From: Nitrospira sp.
GTDB lineage: Bacteria > Nitrospirota > Nitrospiria > Nitrospirales > Nitrospiraceae
Direction of reading: 5' to 3'
Length of the DNA stretch: 64,000 nucleotides
NCBI GenBank assembly: GCA_022842445.1
Contig: JALHPO010000005.1
Location: 1-64,000, forward strand
The notes under the pieces are model-generated. The model was not told the DNA's origin and searched no databases. It was given only the letters and a program-made list of their open reading frames with translations. Positions 1 to 7,776 of this stretch are shown one piece after another (position 1 is the first letter of the stretch; the number at the start of each line of letters is the position of its first letter). Position numbers and translations under genes: made by a program.

Positions 1-611
1 CCCAATAACGACAGATTAGCCTCGGCGCCAACCCCCGCCAAACTACTCGCGACGGCGCCGGCTCCAAAGATCAGCACCGGAACATAGAGGGGAAGCACTA
101 AGAGGGCGACCAAAAGCCCACTCCCGCGCACGCCAAGTACCAGCGCGGCACCGATCGCTCCAATCATACTCAACGTCGGCGTCCCAAGCAAGAGCGATAA
201 GACCAACACTGTCACCGCCTCGCCATCCAGGCCGAATTGCAAACCCAGCAGCGGCGAGAGCAGGACGACCGGCACCCCGGCAATCACCCAATGCGCAAAG
301 ACCTTCCCGACGACCAACACGGGCAGCGGCTGGGCAATCAGCACCATCTGCTCCAGCACACCATCGAGATAATCGGCGGTAAACACGCGCCCCAGCGACA
401 AGAGACAGGCCAGCAGGGCCGCAACCCACAGCACCCCGGGACCGATCGTCCGCAGCACCGCAGGCTCCGGGCCGACACCAAGCGGAAACAGGCTGGCGAC
501 GATGACCAGAAAAAAGACGGGCATCGCCGCATCCGACCGGCGTCGCATGGCCAGGAGCAGATCCCGCCGCACCACCCCGCACAGCGCATCCCACATGCCG
601 AGCCGAGTCAT
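1..611 (-). CDS. ccmB: Heme exporter membrane subunit CcmB (C-terminus cut off by the window edge)
   Basis: Integral membrane subunit of the CcmAB(C) ABC complex, which acts in the inner membrane in cytochrome c maturation and handles heme for transfer to CcmE. The frame is open from ATG 611 to base 1 without a stop (about 203 codons), so the end lies outside the window. The N-terminus has a basic cytosolic helix (RRDLLLAMRRRSDAAMP) followed by hydrophobic segments typical of CcmB. The start overlaps the ccmA stop as ATGA (608-611), the usual sign of translational coupling. An in-frame ATG at 596 is an alternative start. Identification rests on family pattern and the ccmA neighbour. Confidence 0.88.
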   Translation of the reverse strand, partial: MTRLGMWDALCGVVRRDLLLAMRRRSDAAMPVFFLVIVASLFPLGVGPEPAVLRTIGPGVLWVAALLACLLSLGRVFTADYLDGVLEQMVLIAQPLPVLVVGKVFAHWVIAGVPVVLLSPLLGLQFGLDGEAVTVLVLSLLLGTPTLSMIGAIGAALVLGVRGSGLLVALLVLPLYVPVLIFGAGAVASSLAGVGAEANLSLL

Positions 612-1228
612 CCGTTCAGCCTCAGACGCTGAATCACATCAGACGGCAACGCCACCTCCTGGTGAGTCACGACCACTGCCAACCCCCCGCCCCGCAAATG
701 CGACTGCACCCGCTCGGTCACCAGAGCGGTGGACGCCGCATCCAACGAAGTGAACGGCTCATCCAACAACCACAAAGGATGGGTCGAGAGCCACAGACGG
801 GCCAGCGCTACACGGCGCCGCTGCCCCTGCGACAACACCTTCGTGGGAAGCCGGTGCACCATTCGCTTGAGACCGACAGACTCCAACGCGTCCTGCACCA
901 ATGGGGCTGAATGGCGATCACCGGTCAAGCCGGCCGAGGCCATGAGATTTTCAACCGGCGTCAGATCATCCTTCACGCCGTTCAGATGCCCGATATAGGT
1001 AAGTTGCGCGTAATACTGTTCCTTCAGCTGACGAATATCCTGCCCCTGCCAGAGGACCTCTCCCGCTTCAGGCGACAAGAGGCTGGTCAGGATGCGGAGG
1101 AAACTGGTCTTCCCGCTCCCGTTCTCCCCCACCACGGTCAGCAACGTCCCCGGCTCTACTGTGACATTCACATCGGAGAACAACCGGCGCTCCCCGCGCA
1201 TGCAACTCAATGCCACTGCTTGCAACAT
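608..1228 (-). CDS. ccmA: Heme exporter ATP-binding subunit CcmA
   Basis: ABC ATPase that drives the Ccm heme-handling complex with CcmB. It has Walker A GENGSGKT (about residues 34-41), the ABC signature LSQGQ (about 132-136) and Walker B LWLLDE (about 152-157); the total of about 206 aa is normal for CcmA. The frame also has a GTG at 1240, but that start would touch its own purine-rich ribosome site, so ATG 1228 is preferred. The gene is first in a ccmA-ccmB pair with an ATGA overlap, and no same-strand gene lies directly upstream. Confidence 0.9.
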   Translation of the reverse strand: MLQAVALSCMRGERRLFSDVNVTVEPGTLLTVVGENGSGKTSFLRILTSLLSPEAGEVLWQGQDIRQLKEQYYAQLTYIGHLNGVKDDLTPVENLMASAGLTGDRHSAPLVQDALESVGLKRMVHRLPTKVLSQGQRRRVALARLWLSTHPLWLLDEPFTSLDAASTALVTERVQSHLRGGGLAVVVTHQEVALPSDVIQRLRLNG

Positions 1229-1509
1229 AGCGAACGACACTCCCCCGCAACCGGCGGCAACGCCGCAGTGATTCTGACGAAAACAGGTGAGATTAAAGGG
1301 AATCAGTCGTGGAAAACAAGAGGCGAAGCGCGGCGATGAAGTTGACCAGGTTCAAGCCCAGCGGGTAAAACGCAGCTTGCTCTGAGGACGGTTCTACTGG
1401 TAACTAATGGGAGCGTCGCTTGCGTGACCACCGCAAGTAGACAGCCTCTACACCCAGGTCTATTCACGCGAACCATGTCGACGCACAGACCATTTGAAGG
1501 AGATGAACC

Positions 1510-2043
1510 ATGAACGAACTTATCTGCATCGCGTTTAAGGATTCCGGCACGGCCGATCAGGTGCTCAACGAAATGCGGGCCCTGGAAAGTGAATATGTCC
1601 TGGACCTGGAGGATGCCGTGGTCGTCGTCCGTGATCGGGATGGGAAGGTCCACCTGAAACAGTGTGTCGACATCTTCGGTGGAGCGACGCCCCATGGCGT
1701 GGCGCTGGGCATGTTATGGGGCGGGCTGATCGGCCTGCTCTTCATGAATCCCCTGGCAGGGCTGTTGGGATCACTGGCGGGAGGCGCAGGGGGAGGAGCC
1801 ATGACCGTCGCGGCGAGTGAATCCGGAGTGCTGAACGATTATGGGATCCCCGACAATTTCATTAGGGCCCTCGGCAGCACCATCCGGCCAGGCACCTCGG
1901 CGATCTTCCTGCTGGTTCGGAACTTCAAGGAAGACAAGCTGTTGGCCGGAATCTCCAAATACGAGGGAACCATCCTCAAATCCTCGCTCACGAAGGAGCA
2001 CGAAGAGAAGTTGCGGACCGCCCTTAAACGTAACCAATCTTGA
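1510..2043 (+). CDS. DUF1269 family membrane protein
   Basis: A 177-aa protein of unknown function resembling the DUF1269 family. The N-terminal 60 residues form an acidic cytosolic domain (repeated LEDAVVVV-type strands). A glycine-rich hydrophobic segment follows at about residues 68-100 (repeated GLLGSLAGGAGGG pattern), then a globular C-terminal half. The start has a strong ribosome site (AAGGAGATGAACC) just upstream. It stands alone between ccmA and ilvA and is followed by a terminator-like hairpin at 2210-2246. Family assignment is by resemblance only; no role is known to me. Confidence 0.8.
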   Translation: MNELICIAFKDSGTADQVLNEMRALESEYVLDLEDAVVVVRDRDGKVHLKQCVDIFGGATPHGVALGMLWGGLIGLLFMNPLAGLLGSLAGGAGGGAMTVAASESGVLNDYGIPDNFIRALGSTIRPGTSAIFLLVRNFKEDKLLAGISKYEGTILKSSLTKEHEEKLRTALKRNQS

Positions 2044-2105
2044 TCTGCCTGCGGCCTGATGATATAAGCTGAGCTGAGAGACGCGCATTCGGCAGCCAAC
2101 CAACT

Positions 2106-2174
2106 ATGACGACCGTTCGGCAGAGCATCGGGATTAGCATGGCGGCGGCGATGATGATCGCCAGCTCCGCCTAA
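2106..2174 (+). other. Possible 22-codon leader ORF upstream of ilvA
   Basis: A short frame starts at ATG 2106 and ends at TAA 2174, giving MTTVRQSIGISMAAAMMIAS plus two residues. It lies 36 bases upstream of a terminator-like hairpin and just ahead of threonine ammonia-lyase, an arrangement like an attenuation leader. It holds three Ile, two Thr and one Val codon, a modest enrichment, and has no clear ribosome binding site. It could equally be chance. Confidence 0.2.
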
Positions 2175-2209
2175 GCCTGCCTGCGACTGGAAACATACGC
2201 GAGCAACGG

Positions 2210-2246
2210 CCCCTGGCGGATTCGGTTCTGCCAGGGGTTTTTTATT
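2210..2246 (+). terminator. Rho-independent terminator or attenuator before ilvA
   Basis: An 8-bp stem (CCCCTGGC at 2210-2217, GCCAGGGG at 2230-2237) with a 12-base loop is followed at once by TTTTTTATT. It terminates plus-strand transcription. It lies about 170 bases after the DUF1269 stop and about 40 bases before the ilvA start, so it may end the upstream unit or attenuate ilvA. Confidence 0.75.
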
Positions 2247-2287
2247 GTCTACGGGCCGGAATGAATCAGAAAAAGGGAGAACGAAGC

Positions 2288-3496
2288 ATGGTCACTCTTG
2301 AATCGATCGAAGCAGCCGCAACCCGCATCGGTCCGTCCATCTATGAATCGCCGTTGGTGCATTCCAAAACCCTGTCCCGGCTGAGTGGGAACGCGATTTT
2401 TCTGAAACTTGAAAATCTGCAGATGACCGGATCGTTCAAGGAGCGCGGCGCGTTGAACCGCATCCTGACGATGACGGACGATGAACGGCGGCAGGGAGTC
2501 ATCGCGGCATCGGCAGGAAACCACGGACAGGGCGTCGCCTATCACGCGACCCAGCGGAGCATTCCCGTGCAAATCTGGATGCCGCGTTCGACGCCGCTCA
2601 TCAAGCTGACGGCGACCCGAGCCTACGGCGCGGATATCGTGTTGCACGGAGACAATTACGACGAGGCCTGCGAGGCAGCCATTGAACGGAGCGTGCAGAG
2701 GAACGCCGTGTTTATCCATCCCTTTGACGACGACGCGGTCATCGCCGGACAAGGAACCGTCGGGCTGGAACTCCTGAAGCAAAACCCCGCACTGGATGTG
2801 ATCCTGGTGCCGGTAGGAGGCGGCGGACTGATCGGCGGGGTCGGCTGTGCGGTCAAGGAACGAAACCCAGCGGTCGAAGTGATCGGCGTTCAAACAAGCC
2901 GACTACCGTCGATGCACCAGGCGCTGCAGCAACAGCACCCCGTCGATCTCCCGGCAAAATCCACATTGGCCGACGGGATCGCCGTTCGAAAAGCAGGCGT
3001 GCGCACGCTGCCGCTGGCCCGCAAATATGTCGATCGGCTCGTCACAGTCGAGGAAGACGAGATTGCGGAGGCGATTCTGATGCTGCTCGAAGGCGAGAAA
3101 ACGGTGGCGGAGGGGGCCGGCGCCGTTGCGCTTGCCGCCGTGCTGCAAGCCAAAACGGGCCATCGCGGGAAAAACATCGCGGTGCTGGTGTCCGGGGGCA
3201 ACCTCGACGTGACACTGCTGGCAAGAATCATCGAGCAAGGTATGGTTCGGGACGGGCGACGGCTGCGTCTGCGAGTGCGTCTCCCGGACTATCCCGGCGC
3301 ATTGGAAGGACTGGCATCGGTAATCGCCAAGGCCCAGGCCAATATCATGGAGACGTCGTATAACCGCGCGCACTACGGAGTGAGCCTGAACGAAGCTACG
3401 ATCGACATCACGATGGAAACCCGCGGGCGCGATCACGCGTCGGATCTCTTGGCCACGCTGACGAGTTCGCGTTATGAATTCAGCGTCGTCGAATGA
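2288..3496 (+). CDS. ilvA: Threonine ammonia-lyase (threonine dehydratase)
   Basis: PLP enzyme converting threonine to 2-oxobutanoate and ammonia, the first step toward isoleucine. The PLP lysine motif GSFKERGA is at about residues 49-56 and the glycine-rich phosphate loop PVGGGGLIGG lies mid-protein. A C-terminal ACT domain (about residues 325-402; starts RVRLPDYPGALEGL) suggests amino-acid feedback. The short form with one ACT domain resembles TdcB-like enzymes rather than the long E. coli IlvA. ATG 2288 is chosen over ATG 2261 because GGGAGAACGAAGC precedes it. The other ilv genes of the window are far away at 39.7-43.1 kb. Confidence 0.92.
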   Translation: MVTLESIEAAATRIGPSIYESPLVHSKTLSRLSGNAIFLKLENLQMTGSFKERGALNRILTMTDDERRQGVIAASAGNHGQGVAYHATQRSIPVQIWMPRSTPLIKLTATRAYGADIVLHGDNYDEACEAAIERSVQRNAVFIHPFDDDAVIAGQGTVGLELLKQNPALDVILVPVGGGGLIGGVGCAVKERNPAVEVIGVQTSRLPSMHQALQQQHPVDLPAKSTLADGIAVRKAGVRTLPLARKYVDRLVTVEEDEIAEAILMLLEGEKTVAEGAGAVALAAVLQAKTGHRGKNIAVLVSGGNLDVTLLARIIEQGMVRDGRRLRLRVRLPDYPGALEGLASVIAKAQANIMETSYNRAHYGVSLNEATIDITMETRGRDHASDLLATLTSSRYEFSVVE

Positions 3497-3576
3497 GCGC
3501 CATGGGGCCGGGAAAGGCAGCGGAAGCCGCGCGTTCCGTCACGCCTTCCTGTGTCTCATGTCGAGCACCCAATCTG

Positions 3577-4065
3577 TCAGATATCCCTTGGGACAGACAC
3601 CTGTGAACGCAGGGTATGATGCTTCAATTGGACGACGAGGTAGAGCACAATGACTAGATTCAGCATCAGCACGCCGACTCGAAACATCGACACCTGCTCG
3701 ATCACTTCATAGAGTTCAAACGGAAGCAGCAGACTCGTCGAGATCACCGTCAGATACGCGGCCCAGGAACGTTCCAGCCACAGTCCAATTCCTTCCAGCA
3801 ACAACATCCCCGCATAGCCGAGACTGACAAGCCCCGCCATCAGCACCGTATGCGGTTGTAAGGCATCGACTTTCAGCACCAGCGCATGAATGATCCGGGA
3901 GTCGGCATTCAAGTGCAGCGCTTCGATGAGCTGTGAAAACAGTGTCGCAATCTCCGCATGCATCAACTGGAGCAGGCCCAACCCGACAAGCAACAACAGC
4001 AGGCCTTTCACGATCTTGAACACAGCAATTACGGCGAGACCGGTCTGGTGAGAGCGAGTCGTCAT
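3577..4065 (-). CDS. DUF2127 family membrane protein
   Basis: A 162-aa membrane protein with about four predicted transmembrane segments (residues about 9-32, 75-95, 100-120, 128-148). The N-terminal pattern (GLAVIAVFKIVKGLLLLLVG) and the HALVLKVDALQPHT loop resemble the DUF2127 family. Function is unknown. It converges on ilvA and is otherwise isolated; it borders the AT-richer island to the right. Confidence 0.75.
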   Translation of the reverse strand: MTTRSHQTGLAVIAVFKIVKGLLLLLVGLGLLQLMHAEIATLFSQLIEALHLNADSRIIHALVLKVDALQPHTVLMAGLVSLGYAGMLLLEGIGLWLERSWAAYLTVISTSLLLPFELYEVIEQVSMFRVGVLMLNLVIVLYLVVQLKHHTLRSQVSVPRDI

Positions 4066-4469
4066 CGAGTGAAGAGACTATCACACAGGATCAGAAAGCG
4101 AACGCGGTGAGCAGGACGTTCTGAAAGAACCTGTCCAGTTTTTGTGGCTGCAGTCTCGTCATGTACAACTTGAAAGACTTCCAACCCCTGTTCTTTCCCT
4201 CAAGCACCGTCAAGCGCAGACCGTTTACACTGGGCAACGTCCGCATCAACCGACGCTTTGGTCACCTCGCCACTGTTGATCAGAAAAGACTCGACAGAGC
4301 CTTGCGGCTTTGGCTGGAGCTGTAGTGCTCCGAATCAATAGCTCCAAGAAAATGAGTCTGGCTTGAGCAGGGACTTATCAATAGTCATGTCAGCTCCCAC
4401 AGATTCGCTTCGATGAACGATTCAGGATTCGACCCTAAATTTTTATTCTCTCTTTTTGCCCCAATTGAT
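4066..4469. other. Intergenic stretch at the left border of the accessory island
   Basis: About 400 bases with no supportable gene. Around 4171-4199 there is GAAAGACTTCCAACCCCTG followed by TTCTTTCCC, which resembles the right arm of the inverted-repeat element at 8435-8464 (GAAAAGACTCCCAACCC then TTTTTCTTTC). It may therefore be a degraded copy of the same element. The remainder shows no clear promoter or terminator. Confidence 0.4.
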
Positions 4470-5978
4470 CTAACGAGGCATTGGCATCTGTGTGGGTCTG
4501 CTTAATTTCCCCATCGCACCCAGTGCAACTACACCTATCCAATACTCAATGAACGGCTCTTCGTTCTCGCCATCTATCGCCACGGGTTTATGTGCCAAAT
4601 TCATGAGCCCTACGGTGTTAGAAAGAGCCTCATCGATCTCAAAGACATAACGCAAGCAACTTGGATAAGCCTTCAATCGCGGCTGATCCGCGAGAGACCA
4701 AAAGGCCATTTCGAACCATCTATATTCGGCACCGTCATGCGGTCGGCAAAAGACAAGGTTTGCACTACGCACATAGGGACTAGAGGAGTGCTGCACAATC
4801 GACATTTCCCCAAAAGCTACGATATCCCACTTCGACCGCTTTCTATGGACACCCCACGAGCTCATGTCATCGCAACGTCTCATCCCGTTCGAAGAACTGA
4901 AGTGACCATCGGTATCAAAGTTAAACTCCATAGTCCCGAGCACAAGACGACCTGATCCGCCCTGTCCTTTCTCCTTGAACATAACATCACCTGCGTGCTC
5001 AAGAATGCGTGAAAACAACCTTTCCTTTATGCCTCGCAGCTCACGCACGCCTTGTTCGAATAATGCATCGCGCTGCCGCTGCCGCTCCTGTGCAACCTTT
5101 CTTTCGGCCTCTGCCTTGGCCTGTGCCACCGCAACCTGGCTTACAGCTTCGGCCAACTGCACCACCGCTTTGCTAGTCGGTCTGCTCTCGCTCGCCATGC
5201 ATTGTTTCAACACTTCGATGCACCTATCCCTTTTGGGTCGTATCTCAGGAGATTTCCGGAGCATCATTGCCACAATAGCTTTAGCGCCCGGTGGCAGAGC
5301 TTCAAGTAGCGCCGGATCTTTGGTGAGATGCTGATCGCGCAATGCGTCCACGTCGCCTTTGAAGGGAGGCTGACCGGTCAACAGGGCATGCGCAATACAT
5401 CCCACCGCATAGATGTCTGTTGCGGGTGTAGGACGTTGAAGCAACCACTGTTCTGGAGCTGCATAGGGAGGCGTCAGACAGGAACGAAGCGATTCAAGCG
5501 ATGTTGAGTCCTCTACGAACTTGGCAATCCCGAAATCGGCAACTTTCCATACGCTTTCATGCCATAGGATATTCGATGGCTTCATGTCTCGATGTGTGAT
5601 GTCGTTCACTTCTCCCAGTCCCTCCAAAATTTGCATCATAATTCCCATGACCTCTCTGGGTAAAAATGATCCCTTGTCACGGAGCGCATCCTGAAGACTG
5701 CTTTCGCACACAGGCATCACGAGAAAATATCGATCCGAATCGGCGTCCTGTCCCCAATCAAGTACTGGAACCACATGGGAAAGTTGTCGCCCATAAAGGG
5801 CCTGCCCGATGGCAAGTTCTCGATGTGCAGCCTGAGCTACCGTTACTTTGAGACGCTTGATAGCTACCTTGCCGTCTATTCCCTCTCCAAGGAATACCTC
5901 CCCAAACCCGCCAGGAGAACCGAGCGGTTTCTTAAGGTCAATCCGCCATTGATGGTAGTTGAGCTTAATGTTATCCAT
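4470..5978 (-). CDS. Hanks-type serine/threonine protein kinase with coiled coil and novel C-terminal domain
   Basis: A 502-aa protein. The kinase domain (about residues 10-265) shows a glycine-rich loop (GSPGGFGEVFLGE), VAIK lysine (about K41), HRDMKPSN catalytic loop (about 129), DFG (about 148), APE (about 174) and a DIYAVGC F-helix motif, so it should be active. A charged helical stretch follows (about 275-335, rich in AQAKAEAERK and QERQRQRD), then a beta-rich tail of about 170 residues I do not recognise. There is no transmembrane segment, so it is probably cytosolic. ATG 5978 is preferred (GGAG 11 bases upstream); ATG 6005 is the alternative. Base composition is visibly AT-richer than flanking housekeeping genes, suggesting transfer. 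It lies downstream of the HEPN gene in the same direction, separated by an inverted repeat. Confidence 0.88.
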   Translation of the reverse strand: MDNIKLNYHQWRIDLKKPLGSPGGFGEVFLGEGIDGKVAIKRLKVTVAQAAHRELAIGQALYGRQLSHVVPVLDWGQDADSDRYFLVMPVCESSLQDALRDKGSFLPREVMGIMMQILEGLGEVNDITHRDMKPSNILWHESVWKVADFGIAKFVEDSTSLESLRSCLTPPYAAPEQWLLQRPTPATDIYAVGCIAHALLTGQPPFKGDVDALRDQHLTKDPALLEALPPGAKAIVAMMLRKSPEIRPKRDRCIEVLKQCMASESRPTSKAVVQLAEAVSQVAVAQAKAEAERKVAQERQRQRDALFEQGVRELRGIKERLFSRILEHAGDVMFKEKGQGGSGRLVLGTMEFNFDTDGHFSSSNGMRRCDDMSSWGVHRKRSKWDIVAFGEMSIVQHSSSPYVRSANLVFCRPHDGAEYRWFEMAFWSLADQPRLKAYPSCLRYVFEIDEALSNTVGLMNLAHKPVAIDGENEEPFIEYWIGVVALGAMGKLSRPTQMPMPR

Positions 5979-6051
5979 TGTGTGCGACGCTCCGATACGA
6001 ACCATTTCTGGGTTAAACCGCCAGTTGAGAGAGAGTCAGCGAAGGGACAAA

Positions 6052-6160
6052 GAAACAGGGACATTCTACTTTTTCAGGCCGCGTTGGTCTATGGTTGAGG
6101 GGGCGGCGAGGAAGCACCGGGCGGCCACGTGCCGGAAAATTGAGAATGTCCCCGTTTTCC
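6052..6160. repeat. Inverted-repeat (MITE- or REP-like) element between the kinase and HEPN genes
   Basis: Left arm 6052-6075 (GAAACAGGGACATTCTACTT and four more bases) matches the reverse complement of the right arm 6134-6160 (GGAAAACGGGGACATTCTCA and seven more), with about 19 of 24 positions agreeing and one small gap. The arms enclose about 58 GC-rich bases. GGGACATTCT-type arms are often seen near REP-associated transposase genes, but none is present here. The element fills most of the gap between the two genes. Confidence 0.6.
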
Positions 6161-6200
6161 CACTGGCCTCTGATGGCTTCGCGACCGCAGACGTACCGGA

Positions 6201-7310
6201 TTAGTCCTTGTCGAAATGCTCCCTTGCGGCAATACAGCACATGAAACAACCAGTAAAACCAGACTCATCTGGATCGAACCCTACCAAGTGCTCTCCGCAA
6301 AACCCACATTGCTCTGTACAATCAAACCATTCATGACACCAGAAGCAAAAATATCGGTCGCCCAGGATAGTTGCGCTTTGCTCAGGATGTTCGCATGCTG
6401 CACAATAATAAGAAGCTGGATTTTCGTCCTTGGGGTCATACGGCGGAACATATTCTTGCATTACGTCATCCAGTGTAATTTCAACTCCGCAAGTTTCGTC
6501 TTCACACGATCCTGAGCCCACATCGTCGATATCTGACAACTTGCTACATGTAGGGCAAGCCACGCGTAGAAAAGACCCACGAGTACCACAGACCCGACAT
6601 TCGGCCTCATGTACCGGTTCTTGTATTTCACTCACTCTTGCAGAAGGAAATCCACACGCAAAACATGTGCGATATTCACTGCCGACTGAAATTTCCTTAT
6701 CAATCTCCGGCTTAAGGGTTGAGTACTTGGTGTTGAGAAAAACGCGATGAGCATGTAGCGCCTCATTGATCCCTTCAATTGCTTGGCGATGCTTCTGGAA
6801 GTGTTTGGACCAATCCCCTTTAAGTCGTCGGTGCAAATAGCACCACGCCATACATTGCTCTGCGGCAATTTCTTCTAAAAGTTTATGGTCGGGTTTCTTC
6901 GAATAGGCGTCATGACAAAAATGAACCATCTTGTTTCTATGGTCTCTAAGGCGCCCGAAACATTTCGTTTCGTCTGGTGAAAAAGTCTCATTACATATCT
7001 TAGTGAGTCGGTCAATAATCTCCACTACCGTGACAGATAGGAAATCGCCACTCTGAAATTTAATTAGGTCGGCCTTGTCAGGTGATTTTAAGATCATGGA
7101 CCAATGTTCCAAAAGCAGGCGTGCCTTCAGAATCAGTTCAAGACCGGAGCAGAAATTAATAACAGAGTACTTTGGCCTTTTCTCAAAATCCTTGATCGAT
7201 GTGTCGAAAAAGTCGATCGCGTTGCCAACGATCAAGTCAAAAAACTGCTTCGGTTCATTCTTGACCGGATTCGGCGCTTTATGAGGACTCTTCGGCTTGT
7301 GGCTGGCCAT
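6201..7310 (-). CDS. HEPN-domain protein with multiple C-terminal zinc ribbons
   Basis: A 369-aa protein of unrecognised family. The N-terminal ~140 residues are helical and HEPN-like: an LELILKARLLLEHW helix and then RDHRNKMVHF, which carries an Rx4H motif (Arg about 125, His about 130) of the kind found in HEPN ribonucleases. From about residue 212 onward come roughly six pairs of CxxC-type knuckles (CFACG, CRVCG, CPTC, CAAC, CFWC, CGFC, CFMCC), predicting several zinc ribbons. ATG 7310 is chosen because AGGTGGGAACC precedes it; a GTG at 7319 is in frame. The codons are AT-rich compared with neighbours. It is upstream of the Ser/Thr kinase on the same strand. An RNA-targeting toxin or defence effector is a reasonable guess; function is not shown. 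Confidence 0.75.
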   Translation of the reverse strand: MASHKPKSPHKAPNPVKNEPKQFFDLIVGNAIDFFDTSIKDFEKRPKYSVINFCSGLELILKARLLLEHWSMILKSPDKADLIKFQSGDFLSVTVVEIIDRLTKICNETFSPDETKCFGRLRDHRNKMVHFCHDAYSKKPDHKLLEEIAAEQCMAWCYLHRRLKGDWSKHFQKHRQAIEGINEALHAHRVFLNTKYSTLKPEIDKEISVGSEYRTCFACGFPSARVSEIQEPVHEAECRVCGTRGSFLRVACPTCSKLSDIDDVGSGSCEDETCGVEITLDDVMQEYVPPYDPKDENPASYYCAACEHPEQSATILGDRYFCFWCHEWFDCTEQCGFCGEHLVGFDPDESGFTGCFMCCIAAREHFDKD

Positions 7311-7429
7311 GGTTCCCACCTAATACTAGAATTTTGAAACTACCTCGCATCGTGAAGCCTAACTCATTCAGACGCATTATGTCAGAAACGTATCTCGCTA
7401 ACATATTTCTACCGGGGCATGGAGGGCAT

Positions 7430-7690
7430 TTAAGAGGTTGCCCCTCTGCTGTCCAAGACAGGATTGAACCGGGGAGAGCTGAAAAAGGGTCGGGAATCTT
7501 TTCTTGGCATTCGGGCCTTGAATCCGATCCGTCTGGATTTGACGGGCGGCGGTTCCATGAGTTGGCGAATGGCATCGAAGAGCGACCCAATCTGTCCGTC
7601 ATAACTGTTCGCGGTTCCGCAAAGGCTTTTGGTAATTTTCTCGTCCTGCCCCATTTTGATGTTCCAAATTGGAACTTCAAGTCATTGAAC
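7430..7690 (-). pseudogene. Remnant of an ORF6N-domain gene (C-terminal tail only)
   Basis: In the minus frame, about 85 codons read SYDGQIGSLFDAIRQLMEPP, then PVKSRRIGF, the typical end of ORF6N-domain (phage antirepressor/KilA-like) proteins. The frame closes with a stop just upstream, and no N-terminal ORF6N domain is present, so this is a decayed fragment. It sits at the edge of the accessory island next to the HEPN gene. A second, shorter copy of the same tail (PVKSGRIGFKA then stop) lies inside the element at 8355-8464. Assignment is by remembered family pattern. Confidence 0.55.
7478..7547. repeat. Copy A of a 70-bp duplicated sequence (ORF6N tail)
   Basis: Starts GCTGAAAAAGGGTCGGGAAT and runs to the GGATTTGACGG region. 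It matches 8355-8423 at roughly 85% by eye, including AATCTTTTCTT, the GGCCTTGAATCCGAT core and GGATTTGACGG. Here the right inverted arm seen in copy B is missing. Confidence 0.7.
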
Positions 7691-7748
7691 TCCACACACA
7701 CAGCAATGGGGTCTGGCTTACAGTATGGACTGAGCTGAACTGACTCTC

Positions 7749-7769
7749 GCCCCTCGTTCGAATCGGGGC
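7749..7769. repeat. Small hairpin resembling a tRNA T-arm
   Basis: GCCCC (7749-7753) pairs with GGGGC (7765-7769). Within it, CCTCG-TTCGAAT-CGGGG fits the 5-7-5 geometry of a tRNA T-arm. No other tRNA arm is visible around it. It lies just past the end of the lipoprotein gene and at the right border of the island, so it might be a weak terminator or a remnant of a tRNA-associated attachment site. Confidence 0.35.
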
Positions 7770-7776
7770 TCTGTGT

